A DNA stretch of 64,000 nucleotides. Origin: Candidatus Harpocratesius repetitus. Lineage in GTDB: Archaea; Asgardarchaeota; Lokiarchaeia; Sigyniarchaeales; Promethearchaeaceae. Position numbers and translations under genes: made by a program. The first letter of the stretch is position 1; each line of letters opens with the position of its first letter. The DNA lies in contig JAIZWK010000001.1 of the NCBI GenBank assembly GCA_021498095.1, positions 3,597,450-3,661,449 of the forward strand. The letters run 5' to 3'. The notes beneath the pieces were generated by a model. The model saw only the letters and a program-made list of their open reading frames with translations, was not told the origin of the DNA and ran no database searches. Positions 55,828 through 64,000 of the stretch are shown piece after piece.

Positions 55828-56913
55828 TTATTTTTCTAAAATTTGTTTTTTAATCTTCTCAAAAATTTCATTTCCTCTTGAAAAGGGACATACTTTTACG
55901 CAAATGCTGCAACCTTGCATTTTATTAAATTGTGGATGGCATTTAATGGGATCTAAACAGCGGGATAATTTTCCTATTGTTTCAACATTAGTTTTATATA
56001 CAGATTTTGTTTCTTGAATTGCATCCGGTGGGCAATATTTTTGACATAATTTACAAATCCTACAATATTTTTCAATCCAAGAATGTTCAGTTGAATCTGT
56101 ATATGCAAATACAGGATGTTCAATATAAATGGGAGCAATACGCTGACGTTGTCCAAATTCAGGAGTGATCAGAAGTCCGTTCATTCCTTGCCATCCTAAC
56201 CCTGCTTTTGCCGCTAAAGGCACGTATGAAACCAATCCACCAAGAGGATGGTTAGGCTGACAGCGAATACCATGTTTTCGCAACCATTTAGCAATATCTA
56301 ATACAGCTTTACCTAAGTGATTATACACACGGATTGTTTCAAATCCTGCTTTAGCGCGTGGTGCAGTATCAATTCGATCTTTTTTCATCTCTTCGATTAA
56401 TACTAAAGCATAAGGAAAAAGGATATGGCGTCCTTTTATGATTAATTCACGGGGAACCCGAGTAAACCCTATTCGATAAATTCCCCATCTATTTTTAGCG
56501 TATAAGAGTAATTTTTCCCACAAATTATCAGAATTATGGTGGAGATCTTGCTTACTATTATCATTAATGGATTTTATGGAAATATTTGGTTTTAATGTCT
56601 GAAATTGCTTATATACACCATATGCAGTGCCGAAAATTTGAGGTACAGTAATAATTTGGGACCATAAATCATTCCAACCAAATTTATCAGTCATATTTTC
56701 CATGACGTTCAAATATTTAATACGGTCTAGTGGATTATTAAGTAGTAAATTTCGTATTTTTAAAAATCCGAATTCAGGAGAATCTTCGCAGGATTTAACA
56801 ATATTGGGCATATCTCGTGTTTTTTCTAAGAAATTAAGAGTAAGTGGATTAGCTGCAGGAAAACGCAAGGATTTTATTGTTTTTTCCAGTTTTTTCAAAC
56901 CAAAATCGGACAT
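55828..56913 (-). CDS. QueG/reductive-dehalogenase-like iron-sulfur protein
   Basis: A 361-residue protein related to epoxyqueuosine reductase and reductive dehalogenases. RLVNYSP-like FVNYVKN does not matter here; the diagnostic part is AGLGWQGMNGLLITPEFGQRQRIAPIY followed by two 4Fe-4S motifs: CRICKLCQKYCPPDAI (C-x2-C-x2-C-x3-CP) and CHPQFNKMQGCSICVKVCPFSRGN. The N-terminal half has a cobalamin-binding-like region. It is probably a cytosolic redox enzyme; the substrate is unknown. It stands alone on the minus strand. Confidence 0.7.
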   Translation of the reverse strand: MSDFGLKKLEKTIKSLRFPAANPLTLNFLEKTRDMPNIVKSCEDSPEFGFLKIRNLLLNNPLDRIKYLNVMENMTDKFGWNDLWSQIITVPQIFGTAYGVYKQFQTLKPNISIKSINDNSKQDLHHNSDNLWEKLLLYAKNRWGIYRIGFTRVPRELIIKGRHILFPYALVLIEEMKKDRIDTAPRAKAGFETIRVYNHLGKAVLDIAKWLRKHGIRCQPNHPLGGLVSYVPLAAKAGLGWQGMNGLLITPEFGQRQRIAPIYIEHPVFAYTDSTEHSWIEKYCRICKLCQKYCPPDAIQETKSVYKTNVETIGKLSRCLDPIKCHPQFNKMQGCSICVKVCPFSRGNEIFEKIKKQILEK

Positions 56914-57090
56914 AAGTAATTATTTATTTTAATCTGGATAAATTTAAAATTTTTAGCACTGCTCTGATTCCATCTTTATTTTTATAATTGTAAAATATAA
57001 AATCCTTATAGCAATGATATTTTTTCTTAATGATACTTATTATTTCATATACATAATAATAACTGAATAATTCATCTATTTTTTCTTACA

Positions 57091-57588
57091 ATGAACGAGC
57101 AATCTCGACAACAATTTAAGATGATAGTAGTCGCGACTGAAAATGGACTCCCATTAGTGTCTGTGAAATTAGATAAGAATTTAAAAGAAGAATACCTCAC
57201 ACCATTTTTTTCATCAATTCATCAATATTCAGATCTTGGTGGTCTGCAGAGTCATCAAACAAATGTGATTATTAATGATTATGAAATTGTGATAAATCGA
57301 AAAGATGGATTAATGTTGATTGGTGTGTTTGACAAGGATATGAAAAAACTCTCAATTATGCAAGATAACATGTATAAAGTTCTTACATTATTTAAAAAAA
57401 TGTATCAAGAAGAACTTGAAGCGATCCAAGAAAATAAACCAGTAGATATGAAAATTTTTAAGAAATTTGAATTTTTGATTGAAAACGCTATGCAAACGTA
57501 CATTCAACAACTAAAAGAAGATGAAGAAAATCGTGATAAAGGAATATTTACTAAACTTATAAGTTTATTTAAAAAGAAGCCAGAATAA
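57091..57588 (+). CDS. Longin/roadblock-like protein with charged C-terminus
   Basis: A 165-residue protein: FKMIVVATENGLPLVSVKLDKNLKEEYLTPFFSSIHQYSDLGG..., then VIINDYEIVINRKDGLMLIGVFDKDMKKLSIMQDNMYKVLTLFKKMYQEELEAI, the strand-strand-helix-three strands-helix order of longin-like domains in Asgard archaea. From about residue 110 a Lys/Glu-rich helical tail follows. It is similar in layout to the gene at 51026. It ends 58 bp before the convergent end of the large TrmB/coiled-coil gene. Possible partner: a small GTPase (inference). Confidence 0.5.
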   Translation: MNEQSRQQFKMIVVATENGLPLVSVKLDKNLKEEYLTPFFSSIHQYSDLGGLQSHQTNVIINDYEIVINRKDGLMLIGVFDKDMKKLSIMQDNMYKVLTLFKKMYQEELEAIQENKPVDMKIFKKFEFLIENAMQTYIQQLKEDEENRDKGIFTKLISLFKKKPE

Positions 57589-57645
57589 TATTTTTCTCAA
57601 TATTCATAATTGATCTTTTAAAATAAAAAAAGTATCTAAGAAATA

Positions 57646-60477
57646 TTAACTAACTAAATATTTCTTAGAGCGCCCTCTATAAAACGAAGATAACATTTCA
57701 GCAATTACTTTTATTAATTCATCTTGTTGAGTTATCGTACAAACCATTTCATCCAATTTTTCGGTAACTGGCCCATAAAAAGCTTCTTCTTGATCGCGGT
57801 TAGCACCAAATACATTAACAGGAAAATCAGGAACTTCCCGTAAATCAATGTTATCCATTTCAACCAATTTTTTTGCTAAATCTTTATCAGTAATCTTGCA
57901 GGCAATTGTAACTTTTTGTCTCATTTTTGTTTGTTCAATGGCTTTCACAGGAAGTAAACTCATATCAGGAACGACAATTAAACAATGGAGTTTGGTTCGT
58001 CTCACCATAGCATCCAAAAATGTCATGATCGATTGTTTTGTAACTATCTGCCATGTTCCTTCAGCTTTTAATAATTCCATTTCCTTTACATCTTCCCAAA
58101 CACCTTCGAATTGTTTGCGATACGTATCACTGATTTCGATAGCAGACTTAATAGGTTCATAAATTACTTTTTCAATTGTATCAACGGCTTTAAAGAATTT
58201 TTTACCTGTATTTTCGTATTCATTAAGAGATTTTTCTCCAATCGTATCGGATACTGTCAAAAACCCAGTATTCAAAGATTTGATTGAATCTTGTAAGTTT
58301 GACTTGTGAGTTTTTGCAGTTTCAATAAACCCATCTGTTACAGATTTAACTGAATTTATAATAGATTTTTCTGTAGAAGATAGAGTAGCATGAGAATTAG
58401 TTTCAATATCTTTGGAGATTTTGGTTATATTCCCCGCTAAAGTCGAAGAAAGAGACTCAATGGATTTTTTATTTTCTTCATTTCCTCTCTCAATAGCTCT
58501 AATGCTCTGATTAATGGTTTCAGTTATTTTTTCTTTAATTTCATTTGTCGCAGAGGTATTTTTCTGAACACTTGCTTCAATAGTTGCAGCAATTTCTCTT
58601 TTCATTGTTTTAGTTCCATCTAAAAGTGTTGAACCAAATGAATCAACATTCTTCTTTAATGTTTTAGTGTTACTGCTCTTTATCTTAGAAATCGATGAAT
58701 TTAGTGATTTCGAAATGCCGTTAATCTCCTTATTTATACCAGTAACAGAATTAACAATATTATTTTCAAATGAACTTACTTCATTTTGAATATTTTTAGT
58801 GAATGATTCAATAATACTTTGAAATTCAGTTCTAAATTCCGTTAGAAAGGATTTTTGGGATTCAGAAAATTGTGAATGAATAGTTTGATTCATTAATTCC
58901 ATACCTGATAAAATTTCGCTACTATTCTTATTAGAAACGTCGATAAGTCGATCTGATTCTTTAATAATATTTTCAGTAAAACTAGTTAAATTCTGTTCAA
59001 TTTCTGTTAATAATTTTCTTGATTCTTCAATCAGAGTTGTGTTAAATGTCGTAGCGGTTTCATTTACAGTAGTCATTAATTTACTTATTTTTTCGTTAAG
59101 TTTTTCTTTTACTACATTTATTGTGGATTTTAAAGAATTTTTACGTTGTTCGCTAACTTCTTTAATTTTTAAAACCAAATTATCCAATTCTTCACTTAAG
59201 ATCTCTATATTTGAATCAAATTCGTTAGAAATGGTCGATTTTTGCTCAGTAATTTGGGTTTCAAAATCTTTAACTCCAGTTTGCAATGTGTTATCCAAAT
59301 TTGATGTGTTTTGGTTAATATTTTCTTTAAAAGAATTTTGAAGAGTTTCTACGCTTGAAGATATTTGAGATTTTGCTGTATCGATATTTTCTGATAGTGA
59401 ATTATTACGTTCTTTTAATTGATTCTCTATTGAAGCATGTTGTTCAGTCAAAAGTTCTTGAATCTTACTTAGATTTGTATTAACTTTTTGTTCTATATTC
59501 TCAATAGTTTTTCTTGAAGTTTCAGTTATATGATTAATGACAGAATCTTTTTGATTAAAAACTTCAGATTTTAATCCATTAAATGCAGCATCAATTGTTG
59601 CAGTACTTTCTTTCGCCATTTTTTCTGAAGCAACATGACTTTCTTGCTCAATTTTATCAAAACTATTTACTGCCTGTTGGTGCCACAAATCCATACTTTT
59701 ATTGATTTTGTTAACATTCTCTGAATGTTGTCTTAAAATCGATTCTGAAGCAGAATATATAGAATCTTTATAATTTATTTTACTTTCTTCAAAATGCTGC
59801 TCCATTTTTGATTCATTTTCATTTAATCCGTTAACTAGTGAGATTTTATTTTGCTCAGAAGATTGTAATGTCTCTTCCTTATTCTTAGAAATCTCAGTAA
59901 TCGATTCTTCAGATAATTTGTTAAGATCGGAAGTAATTTTTGTTGTTATTTCCGAAATATTTGATTCAATTGTTGAAATACTTGATTGTTTTTGAGATTT
60001 TATTTCTTCTAAAGTTGAATTTATTGAATTGTTAATTGAATCTAATTGTGTATCTGTGAGGGAGTTAATTTCTTGTTTGTTATCTCTAACTATGTCTCCA
60101 ATATTTTTCTTAACTGAATCCATAGTAGATTTTGTGGAATCTCTTAAATCTTCTATTCCTTTTTCAACATATTTCCGATTTTTCATCATTTGTTGGACAA
60201 GTTCTTCTAATTGCTTGGTAAATCCTTCAAATGGCGCAATTGCAAAATATACATCAACTAAACCCTTAGCTTTTGGTATTTTTTGAGCTAAACCACGTTC
60301 GACAAATTGATCAAGAATTTCCTTAATTTTGTCGTATTCAGTTTGTTGTTCTAAATTTTTATAGGCACAAACTTCTCCGATTGTTAATTTTCCTTTAATT
60401 AACAAGAGCTCATAACATGATGCTTGAAGTTCATCTAACTGTAATTGCGCTTTAGCAATTTCAACAAAATTTTTCAT
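57646..60477 (-). CDS. TrmB-type regulator split by a very long coiled coil
   Basis: A 943-residue protein. Residues about 1-85 form a winged-helix domain (LDELQASCYELLLIKGKLTIGEVCAYKNLEQQTEYDKIKEILDQFVERGLAQKIP), typical of TrmB. Residues about 95-800 are a long coiled coil rich in Ser, Asn, Glu, Lys and Thr (Ile/Leu every 3-4 residues), with repeated ...SISTIE..., ...NSIN... patterns. Residues about 800-943 form a folded end with LHCLIVVPDMSLLPVKAIEQ, NIDLREVPDFPVNVFGANRDQEEAFYGPV and VIAEMLSSFYRGRSK, resembling the TrmB effector/PLD-like domain. TrmB proteins are normally 250-350 residues. The coil looks like a large insertion between the DNA-binding and sensing domains. It might bridge distant DNA sites or act in chromosome or cytoskeletal organisation (inference). 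Confidence 0.65.
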   Translation of the reverse strand: MKNFVEIAKAQLQLDELQASCYELLLIKGKLTIGEVCAYKNLEQQTEYDKIKEILDQFVERGLAQKIPKAKGLVDVYFAIAPFEGFTKQLEELVQQMMKNRKYVEKGIEDLRDSTKSTMDSVKKNIGDIVRDNKQEINSLTDTQLDSINNSINSTLEEIKSQKQSSISTIESNISEITTKITSDLNKLSEESITEISKNKEETLQSSEQNKISLVNGLNENESKMEQHFEESKINYKDSIYSASESILRQHSENVNKINKSMDLWHQQAVNSFDKIEQESHVASEKMAKESTATIDAAFNGLKSEVFNQKDSVINHITETSRKTIENIEQKVNTNLSKIQELLTEQHASIENQLKERNNSLSENIDTAKSQISSSVETLQNSFKENINQNTSNLDNTLQTGVKDFETQITEQKSTISNEFDSNIEILSEELDNLVLKIKEVSEQRKNSLKSTINVVKEKLNEKISKLMTTVNETATTFNTTLIEESRKLLTEIEQNLTSFTENIIKESDRLIDVSNKNSSEILSGMELMNQTIHSQFSESQKSFLTEFRTEFQSIIESFTKNIQNEVSSFENNIVNSVTGINKEINGISKSLNSSISKIKSSNTKTLKKNVDSFGSTLLDGTKTMKREIAATIEASVQKNTSATNEIKEKITETINQSIRAIERGNEENKKSIESLSSTLAGNITKISKDIETNSHATLSSTEKSIINSVKSVTDGFIETAKTHKSNLQDSIKSLNTGFLTVSDTIGEKSLNEYENTGKKFFKAVDTIEKVIYEPIKSAIEISDTYRKQFEGVWEDVKEMELLKAEGTWQIVTKQSIMTFLDAMVRRTKLHCLIVVPDMSLLPVKAIEQTKMRQKVTIACKITDKDLAKKLVEMDNIDLREVPDFPVNVFGANRDQEEAFYGPVTEKLDEMVCTITQQDELIKVIAEMLSSFYRGRSKKYLVS

Positions 60478-60649
60478 TTCGATTTTTACACCATTTCTTT
60501 TTATGTAATTTTTTCTTTGATCGTCTTCATACTTATTTTTTTGGGTTCATTTACCCAAAGAATAGTAAAATATGATAAATCATTAAAAAAAATGTAAAAG
60601 ATCAAATTCTATTAAAAATAATTAAATATTAGAAAAAGAAGAATTAAAA
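60478..60649. other. Intergenic region upstream of the TrmB-like gene
   Basis: A/T-rich with short T-runs; the tRNA 3' end borders it (the T-tract near 60640-60650 may terminate the tRNA). No other feature is recognised. Confidence 0.3.
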
Positions 60650-60748
60650 TGGGCCCACTCGGGCTCGAACCGAGGACCTCCTGCACGTCAAGCAGGCGTA
60701 TATGCCAGAAATTCAAAGAATTTCTTATAACCACTATACTATGAGCCC
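60650..60748 (-). tRNA. tRNA-Val (anticodon GAC) with a D-arm intron
   Basis: The minus strand folds into a normal cloverleaf after removal of a 26-nt insert. Acceptor GGGCTCA/TGGGCCC, D-stem GTA/TAC, anticodon stem CCTGC/GCAGG with loop TTGACGT (GAC, Val), variable AGGTC, T-arm CTCGG-TTCGAGC-CCGAG, discriminator A, no encoded CCA. The insert (60701-60726) lies between tRNA positions 22 and 23 and forms a perfect 8-bp hairpin (AGAAATTC/GAATTTCT with loop TTT). Boundaries are ambiguous by 1-2 nt because TA repeats on both sides. A TATA-like AAATATTTTTA is about 40 nt upstream (60786-60797). Confidence 0.93.
60701..60726 (-). other. tRNA intron in the D arm
   Basis: Non-canonical position 22/23 instead of 37/38. 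The intron is a hairpin with a three-base loop and could pair with exon bases as a relaxed bulge-helix-bulge for the archaeal splicing endonuclease. Confidence 0.8.
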
Positions 60749-60785
60749 AAATTGAAAACAGTTAATGTACTCAAGATCCAATGGA

Positions 60786-60797
60786 ATAAAAATATTT
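60786..60797 (-). promoter_or_regulatory. TATA box for tRNA-Val
   Basis: Minus strand AAATATTTTTA, about 40 nt before the mature 5' end of the tRNA, in a gap of only 59 bp. The distance fits an archaeal promoter with a short leader. Confidence 0.35.
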
Positions 60798-60807
60798 TGG
60801 GTTGATT

Positions 60808-61728
60808 CTATTTTCGTTCGCGTAAGATGGGAATCTCTAAAGAACAATCAACACATTCTAAAATACCAATTCGCACTAAAAAATGTTGTATACTCAAACA
60901 CATTTCGGAGTCAAAATCTTCATACAAAGCACGATTGGTGCGTTTTGCCTTAATTAATGATTGATATTGAGTAAAAAATTTTTCCAGACATTTTTCTGAT
61001 TCTTCATCTAAATGATCTTGAACCATATGAGCTCTAAAAAGCACAAAAAAGATTAAATCGAATCGAGTCACGACACTCATTTCAATTTCCAGCCCTTGAA
61101 TTAATATTCGATCAATTTTTCCTAAGTTTTCTTCTCCAAACATTGAGAGGGCGGAGATAAATTGAGAAATTAAATCCATATTCAAAGATTTATCAATCTG
61201 AATACTATATAATATATCCCCACCAACTCGTGAAATTCCAATAGCCAATATATATTTTCGAAGTAAGTTTTCAACTAATTCATTCCGACAAAATTTAGGC
61301 GCAATGGTACCTCGAATGGAAGAAGAATCTGGTAAGGCAGTAGTATTTTGAGGGGAATGGGATGAATTTTGTGATGATTTTTTTTGTAAAATTTGTTGAT
61401 CATTTTGTTGTGAAATTTGTGATAAAGGTAAATGAAAAAGATTTGATAAAAACGTAGATCTAAGACCATTTATACTAAATAATTGATTTTGAATGTATGT
61501 TTTTGATTGTGGAAGATAAAGAACCGGGGGATAGATTTTACATGGTTGTTTCTGACAATGAACATTAATATATAATGGATCTTGAATAATTTGCATAAGA
61601 ATGGCAGGATCTTCTAAAGATTTTTCTTTAAATGGTATTGTATGTGATTGTAACCATTGTTTTAATTCGGAGCACCGATGACAATTTGATTTGGTATATA
61701 ACACCACGGTTGCCATTCCATTCCCCAC
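60808..61728 (-). CDS. Glutaredoxin-longin-like fusion protein
   Basis: A 306-residue protein with two domains. Residues about 1-95 resemble glutaredoxin/NrdH: ATVVLYTKSNCHRCSELKQWLQ (C-x-x-C active site) and a Pro before the fourth strand (YPPVLYLPQ). A polar, Ser/Gln-rich linker (about 110-140) follows. Residues about 155-260 (KYILAIGISRVGGDILYSIQIDKSLNMDLISQFISALSMFGEENLGKIDRILIQGLEIEMSVVTRFDLIFFVLFRAHM) match the longin/roadblock-like layout of 51026. The two may link redox state to a GTPase or membrane-traffic-like complex (inference). It stands directly beside the tRNA. Confidence 0.6.
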   Translation of the reverse strand: MGNGMATVVLYTKSNCHRCSELKQWLQSHTIPFKEKSLEDPAILMQIIQDPLYINVHCQKQPCKIYPPVLYLPQSKTYIQNQLFSINGLRSTFLSNLFHLPLSQISQQNDQQILQKKSSQNSSHSPQNTTALPDSSSIRGTIAPKFCRNELVENLLRKYILAIGISRVGGDILYSIQIDKSLNMDLISQFISALSMFGEENLGKIDRILIQGLEIEMSVVTRFDLIFFVLFRAHMVQDHLDEESEKCLEKFFTQYQSLIKAKRTNRALYEDFDSEMCLSIQHFLVRIGILECVDCSLEIPILRERK

Positions 61729-61763
61729 ACCATTAAAGAAATTCCACCTATTTAATACTTAAT

Positions 61764-62612
61764 TTATTCTTTTTGTACGTAACTGAGCAATTCTTTTCGA
61801 ATATTATTAAAAGCTAAACTTGTGCGATCGCGTGGATGAGCTAGATCAATTCGAACTTCTCGGGTTATACTTGCAGGATTTGAGCTTAATACAATTACCC
61901 TTTTACTCAAAAAGGTTGCCTCATCTATATTGTGAGTAACAAAAACGATCGTTAGATTTTGTTTCTTCCATATATCAAGAAGATCTCTCTGCAGGGCATT
62001 TCGAGTTTGTGAATCAAGTGCTGAAAAGGGTTCATCCATAACAATAAGATTGCTAGTAGGATTAATTGCAATAGCCCGACAGATGGCAATTTTTTGTTGC
62101 ATTCCTCCAGAAATCTCTTTTGGTAAATAATCTTTATATTCTCGCATCCCAACTAAATCTAATAACCGTGAAACAACAACATCTTGCTCTTTTTTGGGAA
62201 TATTTTTAATATTCAAACCAAACCGAATATTTTGTTCAATAGTCAACCACGGAAATAAGGAAAACTCTTGTGGAATATAACCGACTTTTCCTAAACTATT
62301 TAAGGATTTATACTGTCTCTGTCTATTTTCCAAAGAATTTTTTTGCGTAGATTTATTTGGATTAAGTGAATATTGATTATATTCAGAAGATTCAGAAGAA
62401 TTGGAAAGATATAAGATTTTTCCGTCAAATTTCTGATCAAATCCTGCCAGAATTCGTAATAAAGTGGTTTTCCCACAACCACTTGGACCAATTATTGAAA
62501 GAAAATCCTGATCTTCGATTTTAAACAGAATATTTTTTAATACCAGGTTTTCTGAATGATTTGGTCGAGAGAAGGATTTCGATTTAATATCTATTGTAAA
62601 CATTTTGAACAC
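61764..62612 (-). CDS. ABC transporter ATP-binding protein (SsuB/TauB/NrtD-like)
   Basis: ATPase of 282 residues for an anion-type importer. Walker A is GPSGCGKTTLLRILAGF, Q-loop in VGYIPQEFSLFPWLTIEQNIRFGL, signature SGGMQQKIAICRAIAI, Walker B NLIVMDEPFSALD, H-loop FVTHNIDEA. The C-terminal SSNPASITREVRIDLAHPRDRTS is typical of nitrate/sulfonate/taurine transporters. It carries a Ser/Asn/Lys-rich insert (about 80-105, SSNSSESSEYNQY...) that is unusual. The permease is 5 bp upstream. The substrate-binding protein is not seen in the window. Confidence 0.85.
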   Translation of the reverse strand: MFKMFTIDIKSKSFSRPNHSENLVLKNILFKIEDQDFLSIIGPSGCGKTTLLRILAGFDQKFDGKILYLSNSSESSEYNQYSLNPNKSTQKNSLENRQRQYKSLNSLGKVGYIPQEFSLFPWLTIEQNIRFGLNIKNIPKKEQDVVVSRLLDLVGMREYKDYLPKEISGGMQQKIAICRAIAINPTSNLIVMDEPFSALDSQTRNALQRDLLDIWKKQNLTIVFVTHNIDEATFLSKRVIVLSSNPASITREVRIDLAHPRDRTSLAFNNIRKELLSYVQKE

Positions 62613-62617
62613 ACAGG

Positions 62618-63421
62618 TTAGTTTTCTGAATTATATTTCCAAGCCAATGAATACTTCTCAATTAAAAAAAAGATAAAATTGATCAACAAACCCACAATAG
62701 CAATCATAAGCATACCTGCAACCATATGTGAGTAATAACCAATATTTTTCATATAATTTATAAAATAACCAATACCTGCACCAGATATACCCATCATTTC
62801 AGCAGCAATCACACACATCCAACCAACACCTACAGCAACTTTTGTACCTGTTAGCATATTGGGAGTTATTGAAGGAAGAATTACATTCCAAATAACTTGA
62901 ATTTTATTTGCTCCTAAAGATCGTGCAACATCTTGATAAACAACATTACTTTGTCTTACTCCATCATATACATTTTGAAAAAGTGGAAAAAACGCACCGA
63001 TAAAAATAATAAATGCATTAGAAGTAGTTGTTAATCCAAAAGTAATGATCGCAAAAGGGATCCATGCAATTGGAGGAATAGGGCGAATCATCTCAATAAT
63101 TGGTTGAAAAATATGATCTAAAAATGGTGTGAGTGCCAAAACAATTCCAAGTGGAACTGCAATAATCCAAGCATAAAAAACACCAATAAATACTCGAATA
63201 AGACTTGCAATTACATGAGTTAGAAGAGTTTGGCCATCTATTGGAGTATAAAGCAAAAGAAAGAATGATTTGAACGCTTCATGAGGATATGGAACAACTC
63301 GTGTTCCTTGAGTAAATAATTGAAGAATAATAACAAAGAAATACCATGAAGCAATAAATATTACGAATCCTGCGATATAATATAAAATAATCTTGAATTT
63401 ACTACGATTTTTTAGTTTCAT
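62618..63421 (-). CDS. ABC transporter permease (SsuC/TauC-like)
   Basis: A 267-residue membrane protein with about six segments and the permease EAA loop: DVARSLGANKIQVIWNVILPSITPNMLTGTKVAVGVGW (E/D-A-A...G region, about 155-192). PIIEMIRPIPPIAWIPFAIITFGLTTTS also fits the nitrate/sulfonate/taurine class. It pairs with the ATPase downstream (5 bp). Substrate unknown. Confidence 0.88.
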   Translation of the reverse strand: MKLKNRSKFKIILYYIAGFVIFIASWYFFVIILQLFTQGTRVVPYPHEAFKSFFLLLYTPIDGQTLLTHVIASLIRVFIGVFYAWIIAVPLGIVLALTPFLDHIFQPIIEMIRPIPPIAWIPFAIITFGLTTTSNAFIIFIGAFFPLFQNVYDGVRQSNVVYQDVARSLGANKIQVIWNVILPSITPNMLTGTKVAVGVGWMCVIAAEMMGISGAGIGYFINYMKNIGYYSHMVAGMLMIAIVGLLINFIFFLIEKYSLAWKYNSEN

Positions 63422-63437
63422 TCCTTAAAACTTCCAG

Positions 63438-64000
63438 TTATTTTTCATTCGTTTTATCGTTTTGTGTGATTATCATATAAAAACTTTCGTTTCGAAGCGA
63501 GATTTGGCAATGACAATTAATTGGGGGTTTCTCCAGCACAGTTTTAAAATATTCACTCCAATAAATTCCATATGTTTTTTGATTAAAATGATAAAAAAAC
63601 GTTATTTCAAATTTCTTTGCATAAAATTCATCCGATTCGGTTTCATCTTGTGCTTTTATCTGAACCTTCCAAAAATAATTTCCTGCAATCCATATTTGCT
63701 TAATCGCGATAAGGATCTCATAAAGAGTTAAGCGATTAATCGGTCTATTATCATAAAACCATTCAATTAGTTCAATACAATTGTTGTTTTCTTGAGGTTC
63801 AGTTGGAATCTTATCGATATAGGAAAGAAAAGTAGTTCGTCCTACAGCTAACATATTGAAATCTGATCGCATTAAGTGCCAAAGTTGATATTCATCTAAA
63901 TTACTTTTTTTTAAATCATCTAGCATATGTACACGAATTTTTAAGAGTTTTAAAGCTTCTTCAATAACATTTGAAATTGTACCGTACTGAAGAGCCAATT
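63438..64000 (-). CDS. Unrecognised protein, cut by the window edge
   Basis: The frame continues past the end of the window; about 187 residues of the C-terminal part are visible. It has Leu-rich helical segments (ALKLLKIRVHMLDDLKK, LIEWFYDNRPINRLTLYEILIAIKQIWIAG) followed by beta-rich FFYHFNQKTYGIYWSEYF and a Cys-x-Cys (NCHCQISLRNESFYMIITQ) near the end. The family is not recognised; an association with the ABC genes downstream is possible. The real start is outside the window. Confidence 0.55.
   Translation of the reverse strand, partial: LALQYGTISNVIEEALKLLKIRVHMLDDLKKSNLDEYQLWHLMRSDFNMLAVGRTTFLSYIDKIPTEPQENNNCIELIEWFYDNRPINRLTLYEILIAIKQIWIAGNYFWKVQIKAQDETESDEFYAKKFEITFFYHFNQKTYGIYWSEYFKTVLEKPPINCHCQISLRNESFYMIITQNDKTNEK

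Overview
The window reads as a piece of an AT-rich archaeal chromosome, most likely from an Asgard (Lokiarchaeia-like) archaeon. The pointers are a profilin-like protein (37040), three longin/roadblock-like domains (51026, 57091 and the C-terminal half of the gene at 60808), an EMC3/TMCO1-type DUF106 insertase-like membrane protein (34121), a TrmB-type regulator, TATA-box promoters and a tRNA-Val with a D-arm intron. They sit beside bacterial-looking sugar genes and a bacterial-type GAPDH. The assignment is inference from gene content; no rRNA or other phylogenetic marker is present.

Layout. 1-1060: decayed DNA with fragments resembling a DDE transposase. 1078-3686 (minus): a dead dTDP-rhamnose operon (rfbB, rfbD, rfbA), each gene broken, with rfbB fused to rfbD by deletion. 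3857-9907 (minus): intact nucleotide-sugar genes (two UDP-sugar dehydrogenases, an epimerase, rfbC, a Gfo/Idh oxidoreductase). 10204-12567 (+): a membrane-anchored SBBP beta-propeller surface protein. 13538-32583: a large nonulosonic-acid (sialic/legionaminic-type) cluster with two synthases, two CMP-sugar synthetases, a hydrolysing 2-epimerase, a Gmd-like 4,6-dehydratase, a DegT aminotransferase, a NeuD-like acyltransferase, a TIM-barrel isomerase, four glycosyltransferase-like proteins, a sulfotransferase, a Wzx-like flippase and a 786-residue protein with two polymerase-beta nucleotidyltransferase motifs. Together they look sufficient to make, activate, transfer, sulfate and export an acidic sugar glycan.

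32947-47191 holds housekeeping and membrane genes: a radical SAM protein, the DUF106 protein, GtrA, a LolD/FtsX ABC pair, the profilin, an acyltransferase-like membrane protein, two tandem tail-anchored coiled-coil proteins, a GH57 enzyme, an aminotransferase, two hot-dog dehydratases and an AAA/DUF4143 ATPase. The ATPase and a following membrane protein (47192) lie between inverted 125-bp repeats (45300 and 48443).

47192-64000 holds the membrane protein, GAPDH, a longin, an ICMT-like methyltransferase, a TacT-like GNAT, PGK, a mazEF pair whose toxin lacks a normal start codon, a NifU-like protein preceded by its own truncated duplicate, a QueG-like Fe-S protein, another longin, a 943-residue TrmB/coiled-coil regulator, the intron-bearing tRNA-Val, a glutaredoxin-longin fusion and a TauBC/SsuBC-type transporter ending in an unrecognised partial gene. 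The most interesting candidates are the tandem nucleotidyltransferase in the sialylation locus, the paired tail-anchored coiled-coil proteins, the TrmB-coiled-coil protein and the glutaredoxin-longin fusion.
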